A stretch of 64,000 nucleotides of DNA from Struthidea cinerea (lineage: Eukaryota; Chordata; Aves; Passeriformes; Corcoracidae): the NCBI GenBank assembly GCA_013397865.1, contig VZTI01005570.1, positions 661,675 through 725,674 on the forward strand, in the 5' to 3' direction. Under the pieces are notes generated by a model. The model had not been told where the DNA came from. It saw only the letters and a program-made list of their open reading frames with translations, and ran no database searches. A program made the translations under genes and the position numbers. Shown here piece after piece: positions 14,872 through 25,716 of this stretch (positions are counted from its first letter, which is position 1; the number at the start of each line of letters is the position of its first letter).

Positions 14872-15147
14872 TCCTTATCATTTAGGAACTTAGGTCTGCA
14901 CATGTTCATTTAAATGTTCTCATTTTAAAAATAAAATCACATGACATTCTATTCCAATGCATCTGTAGAGTCAGTGATTCATCTAATCACTTTGCTCTTG
15001 TGAAGTCTGATTTACTGAGTCGTTCCAAGTACAAGTACCTCTTAAATTGTTTTATTGCATTATTTCATGGCAGTTACATGAGGATGACTTGAAAATTTTT
15101 CTCCTGTCCAAAGGAGAGCTCTTGAAAATGTAATTTGTGTTAGGCCA

Positions 15148-15165
15148 TGACCTAACTGACCTAAC
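15148..15165. repeat. 9-bp tandem duplication
   Basis: TGACCTAAC is repeated twice head to tail. Together with the preceding GTTAGG it also forms a short 6-bp inverted repeat. The CCTAA/TTAGG similarity to telomeric repeat is slight and does not amount to an interstitial telomere array. Confidence 0.85.
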
Positions 15166-16125
15166 TTTCATTGATCCACTATCAACATAGAAATCTTAAC
15201 CCTAAAAGGTCTCTGGATTTGGGGAACAGGACTGTCTTCAGTGTGTTAATATTGGGTGTGTGGGAAAAGGATGAAGAAAAATCTGTATCAGTGTTCCTAA
15301 AAATAGCTAGCTAGTTCCTGTCCTAGCATTCTGCCTTTGCACGACCAATATTCAGGGAAGTTATATTAGTATTCATATTTAGATTGCATTTACTCCTTTG
15401 ATACTGTCATCTCTTCATCAATTTGCTGCCTGTGGATTTAGGCATTCAAGGTTTGCTGACTCGGGCAGGTCTGCAGTGTCTCCACCCAGACCATTCACAG
15501 GTTTGAAGACCCAGGGGAAGACTGGAACAGATTAAACTGTTCTGGGGCTGGGTCCAGCCTACAGACGATGCCTCCGCCTGCTCACACTGCAGTGAGTTCT
15601 AAACTAATTAGTACATGTCCTGCTGGCAACCTTTACTCTCAGAAGCACCAAGCTCTGGTCAGCTAAGTGTGAAAATATTTACTCAGTTCTCAGGTGACTG
15701 CGGCCCGTGATGAGATGCTGTGGTTAAGAGCAAGCTGTAAATGCAAACTAGTTGAATTCATTCCTGCTCTCATCTGCCGTGAGAAGATGGCAGGACTGAT
15801 TTCAATCAGCATTTTTAGATGCAAGCTGTTTATGCGACATACCTACAATTTCTAATGACGACCCAGCATTTTAGGATACAGCCCTCCTTCCCTTCTCGTT
15901 GAGAGTTTTAACATAAAAAAGATTAAAATGAGCAGGAACTGTGCAAGGTTTGTGATTTATTCAAGGCTGCAGAGCAAATCACAGTGAGAAGTGCCGTTAT
16001 TTTATGTGACACCCAGCCATTGAATTAGTGGGGCTAAGATCTCAGATTTCAGCATGATATCTATTCATTAATTATGTTCTCTACGTTTGGTCAGAAACAG
16101 GAGGAAAAAAAACCCACAACACCGT

Positions 16126-16145
16126 AAAAAAAAAAAAAAAAAAAA
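16126..16145. repeat. A20 homopolymer
   Basis: There are twenty consecutive A residues. CR1 elements do not end in poly(A), and no retrocopy with a recognisable parent lies just upstream, so I treat this as a simple mononucleotide tract. Confidence 0.9.
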
Positions 16146-16340
16146 GTAAAATTGTCCATTGAAATACACTTCAAAGCCTCCCAGCCTGTCCCAGTCTTCA
16201 AGTATATATATACTGCAAGACTGCTCCCAGGATTCAAAGGAGTTGTTGGCCTTAATGGTAATTTAATGTCAAGTCATCTGAATGACTTCACACAATACAT
16301 TTTATTCTAACTACAGTTTAAGTGGCAAGTAAATAGTAGG

Positions 16341-16422
16341 GCCTGCCCTTATTTCAATAAAACAATTACATAATGGAGGTCTTTCAACTTCACATTCTTC
16401 AACAACTATGACTTCTTCCAGT
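16341..16422 (-). repeat. Right arm of near-identical inverted repeat pair
   Basis: Read on the minus strand this segment matches 14,790-14,871 at 79 of 82 positions. The outermost bases are a TA dinucleotide followed by CTGGAAGAAG on each side when read inward, the arrangement expected if a TA-targeting transposon had inserted. No homology to known bird repeats is evident to me. Confidence 0.9.
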
Positions 16423-17214
16423 AATAACAGAATTTTATGCAAAATATTTTAAAAACTCACTTTTCCAGAAATGAAATTACTCCTCATGAAATAAAAGCAA
16501 TAAACTGATACTGCCCAACATTAAATGAAATGGGAGACATTTGCTTCAGTCAGTAATAGAAGTGCATGTCTGCAGGCAAGTGACACTCAGTTCAAACTTG
16601 CTGGTTTAGCATAATATCCTAAAAAATGCCACGCGTCAAAATCACTGGTTTATGGGTTTGTTTTGGCTTGTTTGGATTTTTTACAAAGTTGGTATTTTAG
16701 AACCATTTTTGTACTTGGTTTCATATTTGAGCAATTCAGATAAACTATCAGTCTTCCTAGGAAAGCAACACTTAAAAACATTATACAGAAACAACCTACT
16801 CCATGAGCACTAGGCAGCAACCCAGAAAACATTTTTTGAAATCTACAATGCCAATTGACATTTATGTCAACAGTTGACAATAACATCAACAGTTCCAAGT
16901 CAATCAATATACAAATGGCAGGTTTTGAAAAGCACTCAGGATACCTACATTTTATTTCTGCTACTCAAAAGAATTTTTTTTTTTCCTTTTGAAAAGCCTG
17001 GACCAAGCCTCTGTTACTTGGGAGTTGAATTTAGAAGTCAATTTCTCTCATTGCACAAGATTGAATTTTCACATTTTTTAGGATTCAAAACTTGGTCAAA
17101 AAAAGGATTCAGGCATATTTTTTCAATGGTTAAGCATTTCATAATGATCCTTTCCTAGGAGCTGCATACATGACTGAAAACAAAGCAGAAATCTGCACTA
17201 GCTAGCTGGAAATA

Positions 17215-17230
17215 GAGAACATCAGAGAAG
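17215..17230. repeat. Dispersed 16-bp match, copy 1
   Basis: GAGAACATCAGAGAAG is found exactly here and at 21,484-21,499 in the same orientation. Roughly 60 bp downstream of each copy show a weak collinear resemblance. This may be a remnant of an ancient interspersed repeat, or chance. Confidence 0.45.
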
Positions 17231-18358
17231 CTCCTCCACGCAATGGAGGGAAGGTGGCCCCAAAACACCAGCATGTTGAGCTGAAAATCTTCCAAGCTTC
17301 TTTTAAGCTTATTTAGACTGTAACCCATTTTACAGGTGAGATTCAATTTCAGCCAGCCAGACTTGCAGATCTGTATTCCTGGCCCCAATAACTGTTACAG
17401 GAATCCCTAACAGCAGTCAGTAGCTGGCAGCCAGTCGTGTTCCCCTGCGCAGGGACCTGAAGCTCACGGGCGCTGTTCTCCCGGCAGCCTCAGCACGGCT
17501 GCCTCTGCACCAGGACCTCTTCCTGCGCACCCACGGCCACAGAGCATCTGCTGCTTTATACCCCTGCAATGCCCATCCCAGGCGTGCTCAACACTGCTTC
17601 TCAGTGTACAGACAGCGGTTCTGACTGCACAGCACCAGGGTGCTCTTTGCAAAACAAAGCATCACCATACAGATTAACTCAGGAACCTTGAAGTGAGAAG
17701 TCCCACGAAATCCAGATGTTACCTGTAGCCTTAAATGCCCTTTTAGGAACATGGAACAGGCTCTGTGACAATTCTATACCTCTTAAAAATACATATGCGC
17801 ATGAGGACTCTCACTGACTTAATTCTGAACCCTCATGTGAAGGCTTCTTCACATGAATAAGATCCAAATAAATACGTAAGTCCATAAATAAATCCAGAAT
17901 AAAATATAACTAAGATAGACATTGCATTAGTCAAATAACTTCATTAGGATCTAAGAATCACTGTTCACATCTCTTAACTCAACTGAAGTTACACATAAAT
18001 CAGCTAGGAGAGTAGTAACAATTATTAAGGAAATGCTGGCTTCTCTTTTGTCTTAAAAGATTTAAATCTTTACAAAAGCAAATTTATAAAAGAAGAGTCA
18101 TAGCTTCCTGATGTGTACTGTTGAAAACAAAAATAAACCAAGAAACTGATGAAGAGTTATGCAAAACTAAAGAATACAGACTACACTATTCACTCAAAAA
18201 ATTTCAGTGACTGGACATATATTTGGTAATACTTAACTAGTTGCTTTGGGAGAAGACAAGATCAAAGGCTGGTTAAAGAAATTCCAAGCCTAGTTTTGGA
18301 AGGAATGATTAATTTCTTTCCCAGAGTTTTTCCTCTTGTAAAATCAAATGCTATTTTG

Positions 18359-18378
18359 ATTTACTACTATTTACTACT
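18359..18378. repeat. 10-bp tandem duplication
   Basis: ATTTACTACT is present twice without mismatch. It is consistent with slippage. Confidence 0.9.
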
Positions 18379-19304
18379 TAGTTTTAAGCCAGTCTGTCCC
18401 CAGATTTTACTACTTCACTGTGCTACACAAAATATATTTGATCACTGTAAAATTTGCCTGTTTGCAAAATACTTGTCTGTGTGTTTTACAGCCTTCCTCT
18501 CCTCCACAGGACCTGCACCTCTCCACCCAGCATCTCCTTCGACCAGAAGCATTCACCCCACAATTTCATGTTTGCTGTGCAGCTCAGTGTCCCTCGCTTT
18601 CCCTCAATGCTTTCAAGGAGATAAACTTGCCGGCACTGTCCTTTCCTGCTGGGAGCTGGTTATAACAGGCCATTTCTCGTCTTCTGTTACAAAAGCCTGG
18701 CCTCAGTGACCCACACACACCGACACCACTACTCAGCTCTGCTTGTTTGGGAACACAGCCAAACAGCTGAAGAGGCAGAAAGAAAAACCCACAATCATCA
18801 GCAAGTGCAAAACACAGCAGCTATTTACTTCTCAGCAGCACCGTGCGATTTTCCTGCACACAGGTCTTCACTCAAGTAGCGACGCAGAGCCTGCCTCTTT
18901 CTTTCAGGGGAATTCTAAACCCTGCAGAAAAGTTCCCCGAGTTAGCAGAGAAATTGTCCCTCCTGCTCCTGTGCTCACTTCCCAGCACTACCAGGACAAT
19001 GAACAAGGCTGCAATAGCAGGAGCCTCGTGAGAAAGGTCACATGCAAATGCTCAATAGGTAATAACTACATAAGGATAGGGGTGAAAAAAACAATGGTCA
19101 AATAAATTCCTTTGACTTTGCTTCTCCACATAACCTATGGACAGGAAAGGAATCTGGTGGTTTATGAAAGTAGTTAAAGAGTTACACTGAACATATATGT
19201 CCATCTGTGAAAATAAACTGATAGCTTTCTGGGCAAAACAGAGCTGCAGCTGATTCCATAAAAATGCAATTGTGACTCTGAATTTCAAGACTGAATCATT
19301 AACG

Positions 19305-19540
19305 TCGGGAAGTCCAAACTCCTGCTTAAACAGGGACAGCTCTGAACTTCAACAGGTTGCTCAGGAATTTCTTTGAGCACATCTCAAACACTTTCAGTGA
19401 GCAAGAATCCACAACCTCCTTGACAACCTGTCCCAATGCTTAGTTACACTCAGAGTAAAGATATTTTCCTTATATTCCATCATAGCCTCCCTGTTAACAT
19501 TTCTGACCAGCACATCTTATTCTGCTGTGCACATCTGCCA
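19305..19540 (-). mobile_element. CR1 LINE fragment, minus strand
   Basis: The order of blocks matches the reverse complement of a CR1 3' region: a GGAAGTCCAAACTCCTGCTT block, then CAGGTTGCTCAGGA near 19,350, ATCCACAACCTCCTTGACAA near 19,408 and a CCTGTCCCAATGCTTAGTTA block. Next come AGAGTAAAGATATTTTCCTT near 19,452 and a run corresponding to the usual CCTATTGCCC-type segment. Several substitutions and small indels mark it as an old copy. No coding capacity remains and both ends are approximate. Similarity may continue weakly to about 19,570. Confidence 0.82.
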
Positions 19541-22500
19541 GAGGTTAGCCCATCACACAGAGGGAACTCATTTGTCCCCACTGAATCTCGTCAGTTCTGT
19601 TGACGCATTCCTTCAGCCAGGCTAGCTGCCAGTCAAGAACAGTGATAAAGGTAATTCCAAAGGACACAGACAGTAGGATAAATATGACAGAGAGAAGAAT
19701 CTATACAACTTCAGAATACTTTGGGGCAGTTTTGTTGGGAGTTTTTTCATCCCTCCCAATACTTTTCAGTAAAGTTTTTCCCCTTACCTCATCAGAGCAA
19801 TGATCTCTGGATAGAGAACCTAAAATAAGCATGTGTGTGTGTGACACACACCTCACAATAATACTGTTGCTAGTTCACTGAATCTAAAAATAAAAACTGC
19901 TTTCAAAATTTAGGCCTATTTAATTTACCTTCCAGAATAAAACACAATGAAAACTTAGAAACACCTTTTAATAGATCCATTTTGACAATTAATGGGATAC
20001 TCTATTTCATCTATTTTCCAAACTATTCTCTTCATCTGAGGTCTTTATTAATTATTTTTAGCAATTAGAAAATCTCTTAGCAAACTATTTCTTCAAACTC
20101 CTAAGTGACATAAATTCAAGTCCAAATGTTTTTAAATACTCCTCAAAGTATTTTTTCCAGATGCTAGCGAGTATAAATGCTTGCCTATATTTTCACTTTT
20201 ATCCTATGTAGGGACTACATGATATTACTTTTGTACTATTTATGGAGTATACAAATAAAACTGCATGGAAGTGGAAAAAAAAACCCAAGTATAAGATGAG
20301 CAGTGAGTACCGTGTGATGAGCAGGCAGCTTGGGAAAATTGCAGTCTGACTGTTCTTTTCAATACTGCAGGTATTCTTTGAGCTGTTCTATGTTTACCTA
20401 GAAAGAACCTATCCAAACCCAGAAAAATCTTCGCCTTTGAAGCAGCAGAGAGGCCAAAAAGTAGCATTTCATTTGCTTTTCATCCAAGCTACTGACAGGA
20501 GAATTATAAGTGGGAGGAAAACTTTTCATTTTTATTTTCATAGGAAACTAATGCTGCTCTCAGATGTACCAAAAATACACCACACTATGCTGTTCTTACC
20601 AAATTCATTTTGTAATTAGCAGGATGAACCCATGTGTTCTTGAACACCAGAAAGCATCACATGTGGCTCGAGGAACAGGTGTGGTGAACACGCCACACGT
20701 GCCACAGTGACCAGCAAACCTGGGAGAACTGGCCTGGCAGGAGTTACCCGCTGGCTCTGTTCAGCTGCAGCCAGGACTTGTGGAGATCCCATCTCTAGAG
20801 ACAGCTACTCACAAATATGTCTGTCTGAATAATACCTAAAAGTATTCTTTCTTTCTCATTTTGGCCTCTTCTCATACCAGTCTATCCATAGGGATATTAA
20901 AAAAAATTAATTTAAAATAAACTTCAAGTCAATAGAAATTTAATACACAAAATTTTGGGTTTGTCTCCTTAGAGTTACAAAATTAACAGATCAGATGTAA
21001 TTTCGTTCACAACTCCAACACTATACTTATTTTTAATACATTCATAAAACATTAAACTTGTAATTTTTCTCTGTATTTCATAGTAGTTACTCCCTGTAGT
21101 TATGTCTAATGTAATTCCCTGTATATATATCTTCCAGTTTTATAATGCACAGGCATATCTCCTTTGAACATTTAATAACAGCATAAATTCACATGCAGTA
21201 AGAAAACCTATTTTATAAAAAAACTACATATGGTCTACTTAAAGGACCAATGACTTATTACTCAGTAGTATAACTAGAGATATTTCAGAGAATATTTATT
21301 TTCATGCATCTGCTGTGAGTGCTCTTGTAGCTCTGCAACAGCAGGTAGCCTGCACAATGCCAGTGGCTTGCTCAGTCCTGTTTGGAGGACTCACCGAGCT
21401 CCCTGGAATGGGTTTCCCTTTCTCCCTTCACACACATTGAACTTCATGCAAAAGGACTGATATAATAAGAACAAAGCACTCTGGAGAACATCAGAGAAGG
21501 ATCTCTGAGACAGAGATGGCAGATAGCCATCCTGGAACCAGAACATCTTTAAGGAAAAATGAACAAAGTGAGTCTGCAATTAAAAAGGAAGAGATACCCC
21601 TATCGTTCAGTAGCTAATCTTCAGTTTTAATTATTAGACACAGTCATTTATTGCTGAATGAGGGTTTACAGGCTTGTACTTTGTTTTTAGTTTTCTACTC
21701 ATCTCTACTATAACTGGAGCTACAGTCCAGGAGTAACTTCCAGGACAATAAAGCAACAATTTAAAAAAGTACATCCCTGCCCTCTACACACACGTACACT
21801 TAGAACTTTTTCTTCAGCCAGAAGTGGGAAGCAGAGACAGCTGCCCCCACTGTCAACCAAGAACATACTGAATTACTGTTCTGAAATCATGACAGCAGCT
21901 AAAATATCTGTTGCTGAGCCTTCTGAGGTTATGCCACCTTCTGAAATAATCCCCCATTGTTCTGCTTGTCTTCCAGCACACTCCAGCAATGGAAGCTGAA
22001 ACAGCACACAGGCTCCATTCATCACTGAGTGTTCAAATTTCTACCAATGACCACAAGCGCTCAACATTCAAATCCAAAATCACACAACAAAGAAATAAAA
22101 GGAATCAGAACCATATATTTAGAACCTTTAAATTCTAAAAATATCAGAATGCATTCTAGCCTTTGTTAAGTCCCACTGCAGTAGTTCCATCACTTTAATT
22201 TTATTTGTTATTTCAGTAAATCTGTGAATGAAGTAGTTCCTTTATTCACACTCTCCTTCACTTAATAAAAAAGGGAGGGCAGATTTGTGTCTTGCCCAAG
22301 GTCTTGAAGACAGTTTCTGAAGAAGTCTATGGCTCTGTCCAAATGCCTTTTTTCCTTTCATTTCTGTACATTTCATCCTTATAATACGGCAATCACTACA
22401 TGGATTAATTGAGACTCAGGCTATGGCAGGCACTAAAACTTAGTGCAAGAACAGGACAGGAGAAGCGTAATCACAATTTAAGAACAAATCAAGCAGTACA

Positions 22501-23509
22501 CTGATGTACTTCACTTAGTAACACCCAGAGAAATTAAAAAATAATATATATATATAGCACTGAAACATCTGCTTAGCAAAGTCACTGCCTCTTGTAAACC
22601 CCATCTGGACCGCCGTGGAGATGATCCTAGTGCAATATGGTGGTTGCTACCATTAAAAGAGCTATTAAGAAAATGTATCAGCCTTCCTGCTTCCATGACG
22701 AAAACATCTGTAAGTCTCCTGAAATACTCTTCTGGCACATTTCTAATCTTCATAAATACAGTCAGAGCTGCACCTGAATCTGCTGTTGGCTGCAGATGTG
22801 AGTACTGTGTTTAGAAAAACAGGTGATGCACATGAACTGTTTCCCCTGTAGCTTATCTTAAATCAGACATAAAATTCTGACTTCCACAATGAAACACACG
22901 ACAAGATACAACCTTCATTTTTACATGGCAGAAATCTTAAATCTGTTGTTATTGTTGCAATGAGAAAAAAAAAAAAAACTATGTTGATATACTACAGACC
23001 AAAAGATCACGCTTCTTTCTGAAAATGTCCGTGCTGTTAAAAGCTGACATGTCTAAAGGGACTGAAGAGTAGAGTTCCCTGTTTCTCCACCAAAATCTAC
23101 ACCACAAGAACTATAGCAGGCAGTCAAGATAGCACCTCTGCTTCAAGGGGGCATTTACAGACATAATATAAGCAATGAGGATAAGGTTCTGAGGGTATAG
23201 ATCACACACAGGTTCCTGGACAGTACTGTAACACAGCATAGCAGCTGAACTGCTTGCCTTGTTACCTGGTGTGCATTCCAACCCCTGCAAGTATCACAGG
23301 TAAGATTTAGAACAGGTAAATTTAATAAGCAAAATCTTTGCCCTACTCCTTCAGGGATTCTGCTAACTCTCACAACTCCTTAATGCCACAGTTTTCAGAA
23401 AAAATACATCCTGTGTAACAAGTAAGCCCCGTCATGTTCCATTCTAACATACTCTCTCACCATCGTGCAGGGTGGGGTATGTATAACTCTGCACACTTTC
23501 AAACGTTCT
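19541..23509. other. Non-coding stretch with simple repeats
   Basis: No gene is recognised. The stretch contains a short TG run next to a CA run at 19,831-19,850 (a small inverted TG/CA repeat) and an AT run at about 22,545-22,556. It also has an A14 tract at 22,965-22,978 and the second copy of the dispersed 16-bp match at 21,484-21,499. Open frames are all below about 85 codons. Confidence 0.55.
21484..21499. repeat. Dispersed 16-bp match, copy 2
   Basis: Exact match to 17,215-17,230 in the same orientation. When both neighbourhoods are read on the minus strand the peptide RSFSDVL appears in each, which is simply the translation of the shared bases. It is not evidence of a gene. Confidence 0.45.
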
Positions 23510-24620
23510 GGAGAGAATTAATGGCCACTGTCTACCTGAATATCTCCACAGCTTTCGATACAGAGTCCCTCAGCCTCATGCTAGAGAAACGGAGGAGTTA
23601 TGGTCTGGATGAGTGGTCCTTGTGGTGGGCAGGGAACTGACCAACTGTGCCCAGAATGTGGTGGGAAATCACTCCTTCTCAAAGCGGGGTGCCCAGGGAC
23701 TGACATTAGGACCAACACTACTGAATATTTTCATCATCCATGATCTGCATGATGGGATCAAATGTACCCTGATGAAGTTTGCCCATGATGCCAAACTGAA
23801 GGGAAAGTGACTCTGCAGGAGTAGACCTGGATAGGCTGGAAGAATGGGCTAACAAGAACCTTAAGAAGTTCAAATGGACAAGCATAAGGCCTTGCACCTG
23901 GGAAAAACACAAAGCAGGTGTGCAGCACAGGCTGGAATCTAACCAGCTGGGGAAGAGCTCTGTGGAGAGGGACCTGGGGTGCAACAAGGTCGATAAAAGT
24001 GAACACTGTGCTGCTGCTACAGCAAAGCAAGGCAAAACAGCAGGCTGGGCTGCACCACCAGCAGAGACACACAAGTCATCATCCCACTCTACTCAGCACT
24101 TGCCAGGCCACACCTGGAGAACTGCATTCAGTTTTGGTTCCTGCTATCCAAAAAAGGGGTGGACAAGCTGGAGAGGGTCCAGAGAACAGCCACAAAGATG
24201 AGCAAAGGACTGGGAAGCTGCTGTGTGAAGAAAGGTCAGGAAAACTGGACTTGTCCAGCCTAGAAAAAAGAAGGCTTAGGGTTGACCTGTCACTATGTTC
24301 CAGTGTTTCAGGGATGGCTACAAAGAAGATGGAAACTTCTTGTTTACAAAGAATCACAGGGGGGAAAAAAAAATAGGAGTATGGGGTACAAGTTTCTCTT
24401 GGAGAGATTCTGACTGGACACAAAAGGAAAATTTCTCACAATAAGAACAATCATCCATTGGAATAATCTCCTGAATGAAGTGGTAGATTCCCCAGCATTG
24501 GACACTTGCAAGATTTGGCTGGACAGGGTTCTGGTCCATCTTGTCTAGACCCTGCTTTTATCAAGAAACATTGGACCAGCTGATCTTTGAGGTCCCTTCT
24601 AACCTGGTTTGCTATGATTA
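23510..24620 (+). mobile_element. 5'-truncated CR1 LINE, plus strand
   Basis: This is the largest transposable element in the window. A CR1 of roughly 4.5 kb is truncated at its 5' side inside the reverse-transcriptase domain, as is usual for this family. It runs through the rest of ORF2 and the 3' untranslated region to an end near 24,620. The 3' region shows GATCTTTGAGGTCCCTTCTA near 24,581, then AACCTGGTTTGCTATGATTA, the degenerate counterpart of the CR1 tail. The element is broken by several frameshifts and stops, so it is an inactive fossil. The exact 5' boundary is uncertain, because recognisable coding similarity begins near 23,515. Confidence 0.93.
23521..24310 (+). pseudogene. CR1 ORF2 reverse-transcriptase remnant, disrupted
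   Basis: The coding similarity to CR1 ORF2 is spread over different frames. From 23,521 the frame contains a VYLNISTAFD segment, corresponding to reverse-transcriptase motif A, and ends at a stop at 23,638. A second frame from about 23,640 to 23,810 holds the GPTLLNIFIIHDL block and then FAHD at 23,778-23,789, corresponding to motif C. Later pieces include LGCNKVDKS near 23,970 and SLEKRRLRVDLS near 24,262 in shifted frames. In motif A the expected Asp is Asn (codon 23,539-23,541). In motif C the expected Asp-Asp pair is His-Asp (codon 23,784-23,786). Both changes, and the frameshifts, mean no active polymerase could be made. Confidence 0.9.
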
Positions 24621-25675
24621 AAGGCAAGTAAATACTTCTGGTAAGGACTGGTCTTCATTAGGAACACCAGTCCCTATCTATCCCAAATCCTTAATTTCAA
24701 CTCCAAAACTTTTCTGATGACCTGAAATGCCTCAATGGGTGACTTACTACTAATGATGAATTTTTTACATAAATTATTCAATGACAGGTATCTCATGTGC
24801 AGTGAACAATCTTTACACCATTGGGCTGTGTGCAAGAATTGCATGCAAAGATTTCATACTTCCTCCAGCAGAGAAGATTTCACTTCTTCCAACTTCTCCT
24901 TCCTGACATACTGTTGTTTGATGCAGACCCTGAAGGCACCCAATTTAATCTTACTACCTAAAATATCTAGAAATACATTGAATATTGCTTCTCTCCTTTT
25001 CAAGGAAGACAAGATCTGCCTTGGTTAGCTTCAGATGCTTCCACTGGTTTGTAATCAATACAATCGATCACATCACTAATTCATTACAACTGCCTTCCTG
25101 GGACAGGGAGCTGTGTTTCAAGATGCTGGAGCTGTGTTATCAAAAGATCTAAAAAGTCTTCTCCTCAAACTGCTCTGACCTTGGCAAAGGAAGGACTGGT
25201 GAACATCCCCACACACACTCTGTAATTGCCCATTCCAAGCTACTCACCTTTACTACACATTTGATGAGATCACCGTGTGCCAATCTTGCTGCACATTTCA
25301 AGTACACAAGATGCAAGGGGTTAATCAACATTAAATATCTGATATAAAGCAACAGACTGCATGTCAGAATCCATATAAATACTTAATCTGAAGAATTACT
25401 TAGAAAGTACATTTCTGCAGCAGTAAATAATTAATCCTTGCTGATCAATACAGAAATGACAGTAATTAGAGAAAATAAGACAGCACTGAAACCATTAAGA
25501 GACTTTTTTGAAGTTGGGATGCTTTTGATGCGGTTATGTTCTTTGTTTACTGTAAAGTTATTCCAACAGGGACAGAAAATCTCATATTTTGGAGTGTTAA
25601 AACAGTCTAATGTTTTTCTTAAGCAACACTTCCAGGACTTCTTCAAATTTTAAAAAACTTGCAGTAAAATTCTGA

Positions 25676-25716
25676 CAATTTTTGCAGCCCCTTACATCCT
25701 AGGGCTGCAAAAATTG
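25676..25716. repeat. Perfect hairpin, 15-bp stem, 11-nt loop
   Basis: CAATTTTTGCAGCCC at 25,676-25,690 is followed, after CTTACATCCTA, by its exact reverse complement at 25,702-25,716. Pairing does not continue usefully outside the stem, so the structure is shorter than a typical microRNA precursor. No neighbouring element explains it. A template-switch mutation or a decayed palindromic element are possible sources. Confidence 0.92.

Larger units (their letters stand above)
14872..16340. other. Interior between the inverted arms
   Basis: This stretch of about 1.47 kb lies between the two inverted arms, a size in the range of Tc1/mariner-type elements. I looked for a transposase-like open frame on both strands and saw none, so any element would be non-autonomous or decayed. 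It contains a 9-bp tandem duplication of TGACCTAAC at 15,148-15,165, an A20 tract at 16,126-16,145 and a 14-bp AT palindrome at 16,201-16,214. The segment around 15,440-15,740 is somewhat richer in G and C than its surroundings. Confidence 0.5.
16423..19304. other. Non-coding stretch with one GC-richer block
   Basis: No gene is recognised. The block 17,440-17,660 is richer in G, C and CpG than its neighbours, but its open frames do not look like a known protein. A 10-bp tandem duplication lies at 18,359-18,378. The open frame at 18,296-18,709 (137 codons) is serine- and phenylalanine-rich chance sequence. Confidence 0.5.

Noticed and set aside
16126..16145. Poly(A) tract as the tail of a processed pseudogene
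   Set aside because: No recognisable mRNA-derived sequence lies upstream and no target duplication was found. The same applies to the A20 tract at 38,632.
18296..18709. Open frame of 137 codons on the plus strand
   Set aside because: Ser- and Phe-rich without any family resemblance. A second overlapping frame is also open.
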